A stretch of DNA of 64,000 nucleotides from positions 14,764,336 to 14,828,335 of the forward strand of contig OU744454.1 in assembly GCA_916610825.1 (NCBI GenBank), read 5' to 3'. Below are positions 62,601 through 64,000 of the stretch, piece by piece (the first letter of the stretch is position 1; every line of letters begins with the position of its first letter). The notes beneath the pieces were generated by a model. The model worked only from the letters and a program-made list of their open reading frames with translations, was not told where the DNA came from and made no database searches. This DNA comes from Haliclystus octoradiatus (taxonomy: Eukaryota > Cnidaria > Staurozoa > Stauromedusae > Haliclystidae). Made by a program: the position numbers and the translations under genes.

Positions 62601-62876
62601 CACACGGTGGGGACAGCATAGGTAAACATTCTTCTGCCATAACGGCATAGTTTGTACAATTTAAAATTCAGAGTTTTACTGTTGTTAGACCTTAGTGATC
62701 TTCTAGGTTCAGAAAGATGAACTCCCCTATGATCCCACTAGATGTATGTCAATTCGATTTGATTGTTTACATACCTTTGACCAAGATAAATCAAGGACGT
62801 CTGATGTATGACCATGAAATGTAGAAAAAGGAATTTTACGAAAGGGACCGAAGTCATTAACATCATCCTCTTTAAT
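47447..62876 (-). CDS. WDR44: WDR44 (Rab11-binding WD-repeat protein), C-terminal nine exons
   Basis: Nine minus-strand exons join in frame to 307 codons plus stop: 62876-62775, 62244-62204, 61432-61351, 53888-53789, 52423-52329, 51013-50912, 49689-49574, 48967-48849 and 47613-47447. All have AG acceptors and GT donors with matching phases. The peptide follows animal WDR44 closely: GHTSDVLDLSWSK, NYFILSSSMDKTVR, ECLCCFQHVDFVTAIAFHP, YFLSGSLDGKLRLWNIP, FYDTE, VRSTRGKN, SSNDSRVRLYDL, GSEDRFVYIW, AHDAVVTAAIF and ADWTGSIKLFVN. This covers most of the C-terminal WD40 propeller; the first blade and the N-terminal Rab11-binding half lie past 64000. In animals WDR44 (rabphilin-11) is a Rab11 effector in endosome recycling and ciliogenesis control. 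The 7.5-kb third intron is mostly a DNA transposon. No break was seen in the coding sequence. Confidence 0.95.
47929..47945. repeat. (GATA)n microsatellite
   Basis: About four tandem GATA units in the last WDR44 intron. Confidence 0.8.
48060..48310 (-). mobile_element. LINE (CR1/L2-like) 3' fragment
   Basis: Minus-strand frames read L-E-L-C-R-L-K-Q-D-L-C-L-V-F-K-I-L-N-G and then V-I-P-W-W-N-C-L-P-D-S-I-V, the usual C-terminal motifs of CR1/L2-type LINE polyproteins, in more than one frame. It is decayed, in the last WDR44 intron. Confidence 0.65.
48849..48967 (-). CDS. WDR44: WDR44 exon
   Basis: 119 nt; encodes Y-L-L-C-G-S-E-D-R-F-V-Y-I-W and R-K-D-R-N-E-Y-Y-E; acceptor CTACCACAG, donor GTAATG. 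Confidence 0.92.
49574..49689 (-). CDS. WDR44: WDR44 exon
   Basis: 116 nt; encodes S-S-N-D-S-R-V-R-L-Y-D-L and S-S-Q-I-K-A-S-F; donor GTATGA. Confidence 0.92.
50016..50260. repeat. Palindromic MITE-like repeat, copy 3
   Basis: Shares AAATCGATGTTGTGAAAATA, CTGGCTTCATTTAGCCACCC and GGCTGGCACTTTGAAGATGA with 7795-8025. It is intronic in WDR44. Confidence 0.6.
50912..51013 (-). CDS. WDR44: WDR44 exon
   Basis: 102 nt; encodes L-K-Y-H-T-Q-V-T-V-R-S-T-R-G and G-R-K-I-S-G-I-E-P; acceptor CTTTTCAG, donor GTAATA. Confidence 0.92.
51516..51671. repeat. 32-bp minisatellite, five units
   Basis: CGTTCAATATTGCCGTAAAT begins at 51516, 51548, 51580, 51612 and 51644, exactly 32 bp apart. Units differ by a few substitutions (ATTGCC/ATGGCC, GCGTCT/GCTTTT). 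Intronic in WDR44. Confidence 0.9.
52329..52423 (-). CDS. WDR44: WDR44 exon
   Basis: 95 nt; encodes T-A-A-N-F-C-Q-D-G-K and G-T-Y-D-G-R-C-I-F-Y-D-T-E; acceptor TTCCAG, donor GTATAA. Confidence 0.92.
52622..53263. repeat. Direct repeat pair of about 130 bp
   Basis: 52622-52748 and 53131-53263 share GATGGAGGTTG, CAGGGAGATGATGA, GAGCCTCTATGACAGGACCA and GGTGATGGTTGAAGATGAAG. The origin is unknown, perhaps a dispersed repeat or an unequal local duplication in a WDR44 intron. Confidence 0.6.
53789..53888 (-). CDS. WDR44: WDR44 exon
   Basis: 100 nt; encodes D-D-R-Y-F-L-S-G-S-L-D-G-K-L-R-L-W and K-V-A-L-W-N-E; acceptor TTTTTGTAG, donor GTTTGA. Confidence 0.92.
54555..54705 (-). mobile_element. Decayed tRNA-derived SINE fragment
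   Basis: Resembles the middle and head of the SINE at 5585-5942 (ATCATTCCATCAGCCATC, GATGGTACTCATTTGAT, then a degraded A box near 54680), but the boxes are damaged. It directly adjoins the DNA transposon at 54713. Confidence 0.5.
54713..54785 (+). repeat. Left terminal inverted repeat of the transposon
   Basis: Begins TAGTCCAATAGACCTGTG and ends TTTTTGCACAGA. It holds a 15-base spacer where the right copy has 4. Confidence 0.8.
54835..55095 (+). CDS. Small acidic open frame upstream of the transposase
   Basis: An 86-codon frame within the transposon begins M-P-A-K-I-Y-N-F-D-V-E and ends with I-P-P-S-I. It is followed by AAAAAGGTGAGTAAC, which resembles a splice donor. No family recognised; it may be non-coding leader. 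Confidence 0.2.
   Translation: MPAKIYNFDVEDSDFDVKNRDFLANENEGAELFFYLRNLDLSSKQWHNGNQILQFLSKFSLDSELELRLNLHSFCLQRIYNIPPSI
55628..60103 (+). pseudogene. Academ-like transposase: zinc motifs, XPG/FEN-like nuclease, CXC tail; broken
   Basis: From ATG 55628 (M-A-S-E-I-E-A-F-C) about 1,490 codons can be followed through five breaks: TGA at 55856-55858, a one-base loss near 56750, a one-base loss near 58252, a one-base gain in an 11-A run near 59390 and a one-base gain near 59990. The N-terminus has two C-x2-C ... H-x2-C motifs (CIIC/HIEC and CFYC/HQSC). The nuclease core has I-V-F-D-G-Y (59020), G-D-A-D-S (59235), V-G-D-D-T-D-L-L-I-L (59300) and L-G-C-D-T-T-S followed by G-F-G-K-G (59485-59530). These match in order the acidic boxes and helix-hairpin of FEN1/XPG nucleases. 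The C-terminus has C-N-C, C-S-S-M-R-C-T-C and C-x2-C-x4-C. This enzyme would cut transposon ends. The identification rests on motif order. Confidence 0.78.
60757..60808 (-). repeat. Right terminal inverted repeat of the transposon
   Basis: Inverse of the left repeat: TCTGTGCAAAAAG, then TTGCAATTTGTTTCAGGT and CACAGGTCTATTGGACTA. Confidence 0.8.
61351..61432 (-). CDS. WDR44: WDR44 exon
   Basis: 82 nt; encodes L-W-H-I-S-R-Q-E-C-L-C-C-F-Q-H and the following D-F-V-T-A-I-A-F-H-P-R; donor GTAAG. Confidence 0.92.
61462..61690 (-). mobile_element. Foldback MITE, partial copy 3
   Basis: In inverse orientation it matches the right half of 29828-30541: GGGATTACATCACTCT, ACGAGTGGGTCTAAATTT and TAATTTAATGGGTCATTAAA. 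The left half is missing. Intronic in WDR44. Confidence 0.6.
62204..62244 (-). CDS. WDR44: WDR44 small exon (41 nt)
   Basis: Encodes N-Y-F-I-L-S-S-S-M-D-K-T-V plus two bases of Arg; acceptor ATTTTTAG, donor GTTTTT. It is too short for an open-frame search but is needed for phase and matches the family exactly. Confidence 0.9.
62327..62745 (-). mobile_element. LINE (CR1/L2-like) 3' end with (ATT)n tail
   Basis: The minus strand reads R-S-L-R-S-N-N-S-K-T-L and C-R-Y-G-R-R-M-F-T-Y-A-V-P-T-V-W-N-N-L-A, the standard C-terminal box of these LINEs. A 3' UTR with GCGCTCTATAAATAAATAAA follows and ends in an (ATT)-rich tail at 62327. It lies between two WDR44 exons. Confidence 0.72.
62775..62876 (-). 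CDS. WDR44: WDR44 exon (most 5' in window)
   Basis: 102 nt, phase 0 to 0. It encodes P-F-R-K-I-P-F and G-H-T-S-D-V-L-D-L-S-W-S-K; acceptor TTATTAG, donor GTATGT. Confidence 0.9.
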
Positions 62877-62944
62877 CTAATAACACAAGAGAATAATTAA
62901 ATATTGAGTTTATCAACTGGCAGTAGATCATTATTAATTCACTG

Positions 62945-63575
62945 AATGTTGTCAAAACGTCACAAAGAGTTCGTGAAGTAGTTCTGAAAAATTAAATAGC
63001 CAAATTTTCAAGAACTGTTGAATTACCTCCTAGGTTGTTCATGAATATCTCATAGACATTGCAAACATTCAAGAACTGTTCATGAAGAACATCTTATAAA
63101 CAGTTCGCATAAAGCTCACAAGCGGTTCGTGAAGTAGTTTAGTTCTGAACAATAAATGGCCTATTTTTCATGATCTGTTAAAGTATCACCTAGATGTTCA
63201 TGAATAGTTCATGAACTCTACAAACATTCATTAACTGTTCATGAAAAACACCTTATAAACAGTTAACGTACAGTTCACAAACAGTATTTGAAGTAGTTCA
63301 TGAACATTAAATGGCCTTATTTTATTAACTGTTAAAGTACCTCCTAAAATGTTAATGAATAGTTCAAAAAATTTACGGACATTCATCAACTGTACATGAA
63401 CAGAATACCTTCTAAACAGGTTTTGTAGAGTTCACAAACAGTTTGTAAAGTGGATCAGTGAACATTAAACGGCTTATTTTTCATGAACCGTTAAAGTACG
63501 TCCTAAAATGCTTATGAATAGTTCAAGAACTTTACGAAAATTCATGAACTAGTTCATGAACACTAATGACAAATT
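62945..63575. repeat. Minisatellite of about 158 bp, four units, GTTCATGAAC-rich
   Basis: The segment GTGAAGTAGTT...AACATTAAATGGCC recurs at about 62972, 63131, 63290 and 63446. Each unit holds several AACTGTTCATGAA / TTCATGAACAGTT half-palindromes. Units are diverged from each other. It lies in the WDR44 intron just upstream of the first visible exon. Confidence 0.75.
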
Positions 63576-63875
63576 GGACAAGAATTCAAGAACTGGACTC
63601 ATATGGATAGAAGTATATGAGGGTGATTCCAAGGTGTCACACAGGTTAACTTTTGTCATAATGAAACCATTCGGAATGGAATTCAAAATGTTTCATCATC
63701 CCGAAAAGATCTTTACACAATTTCTGACTGAAATTTGTCTTACATTGAACTATAACATCATGAATTTCAGAAAATTAAAAATTTTGAAATCCAAATATGA
63801 GAACATTAAATATGAAAACAATATAGCTAATTGAAAACCTTATGGATCTTTGATGGCCATTGAGGAGCCTGTTAG

Positions 63876-64000
63876 GATCGTAAACTTGTTGACAGCTGGT
63901 TGATTTCTAGGGAAGAGTTTATACCCATGTTCTGTTCTATGAAACAGAGAGTCATGGCACACAAGATAGAGGAACTTCTTACAAAAAGTCATTCGACCAT
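63876..64000 (+). CDS. Unidentified open frame at the right edge
   Basis: Open from 63876 to the window end, reading D-R-K-L-V-D-S-W-L-I-S, then E-E-F-I-P-M-F-C-S-M and M-A-H-K-I-E-E-L-L. TTGATTTCTAG could be a splice acceptor at 63914. Not recognised; it may be a transposon remnant. Confidence 0.2.

Noticed and set aside
62877..64000. The upstream WDR44 exon with the first WD blade
   Set aside because: I read the minus strand here and found no match to the expected blade; only minisatellite and unidentified sequence. The exon must lie further right.

Overview
This window is genomic DNA from an AT-rich invertebrate animal; I cannot name the phylum. The evidence is a split gene with canonical GT-AG introns encoding a clear animal WDR44 orthologue, a multigene family of secreted PAN-type proteins, CR1/L2-like LINE fragments with (ATT)n tails, a tRNA-derived SINE, a Ty3/gypsy LTR element, many foldback MITEs and a long satellite array. 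Nothing prokaryotic was seen.

Layout. (1) 1-2.0 kb: the 3' end of a LINE, split by a 1.4-kb DNA transposon with 8-bp target duplications. (2) 2.1-13.6 kb: two minus-strand genes (A and B) of a three-exon secreted protein family. Exon 1 carries a signal peptide and a PAN/apple-like module, exon 2 is a 25-nt microexon, and exon 3 carries an unrecognised C-terminal domain. (3) 15-38.5 kb: a tandem segmental duplication of about 11-12 kb per unit, each carrying a plus-strand member of the family (C and D). Gene C has since received a 4.3-kb Ty3/gypsy element with intact 164-bp LTRs and a CTTTA target duplication; gene D preserves the empty site. Genes C and D have identical first exons but strongly diverged third exons, mostly by amino-acid replacements. 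(4) 39.1-46.8 kb: roughly 45 monomers of a 172/162-bp satellite, with a recent 345-bp dimeric higher-order repeat near its right end. (5) 47.4-62.9 kb: the last nine coding exons of WDR44 on the minus strand; the 5' exons lie beyond the right edge. Its largest intron is filled by a 6.1-kb DNA transposon with long terminal inverted repeats. That transposon encodes a broken protein of about 1,490 codons with zinc-binding motifs, an XPG/FEN-like nuclease core and a C-terminal cysteine-rich (CXC) region, the architecture I associate with the Academ superfamily. (6) 62.9-64.0 kb: a minisatellite rich in GTTCATGAAC and an unidentified open frame running off the edge.

The cellular coding content is one housekeeping trafficking gene and a locally amplifying family of secreted proteins. 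Most of the rest is transposon-derived. The PAN family is the best candidate for new biology: conserved gene structure, tandem amplification, a homogenised exon 1 and a diversifying exon 3 resemble recognition-type loci. That functional reading is inference.
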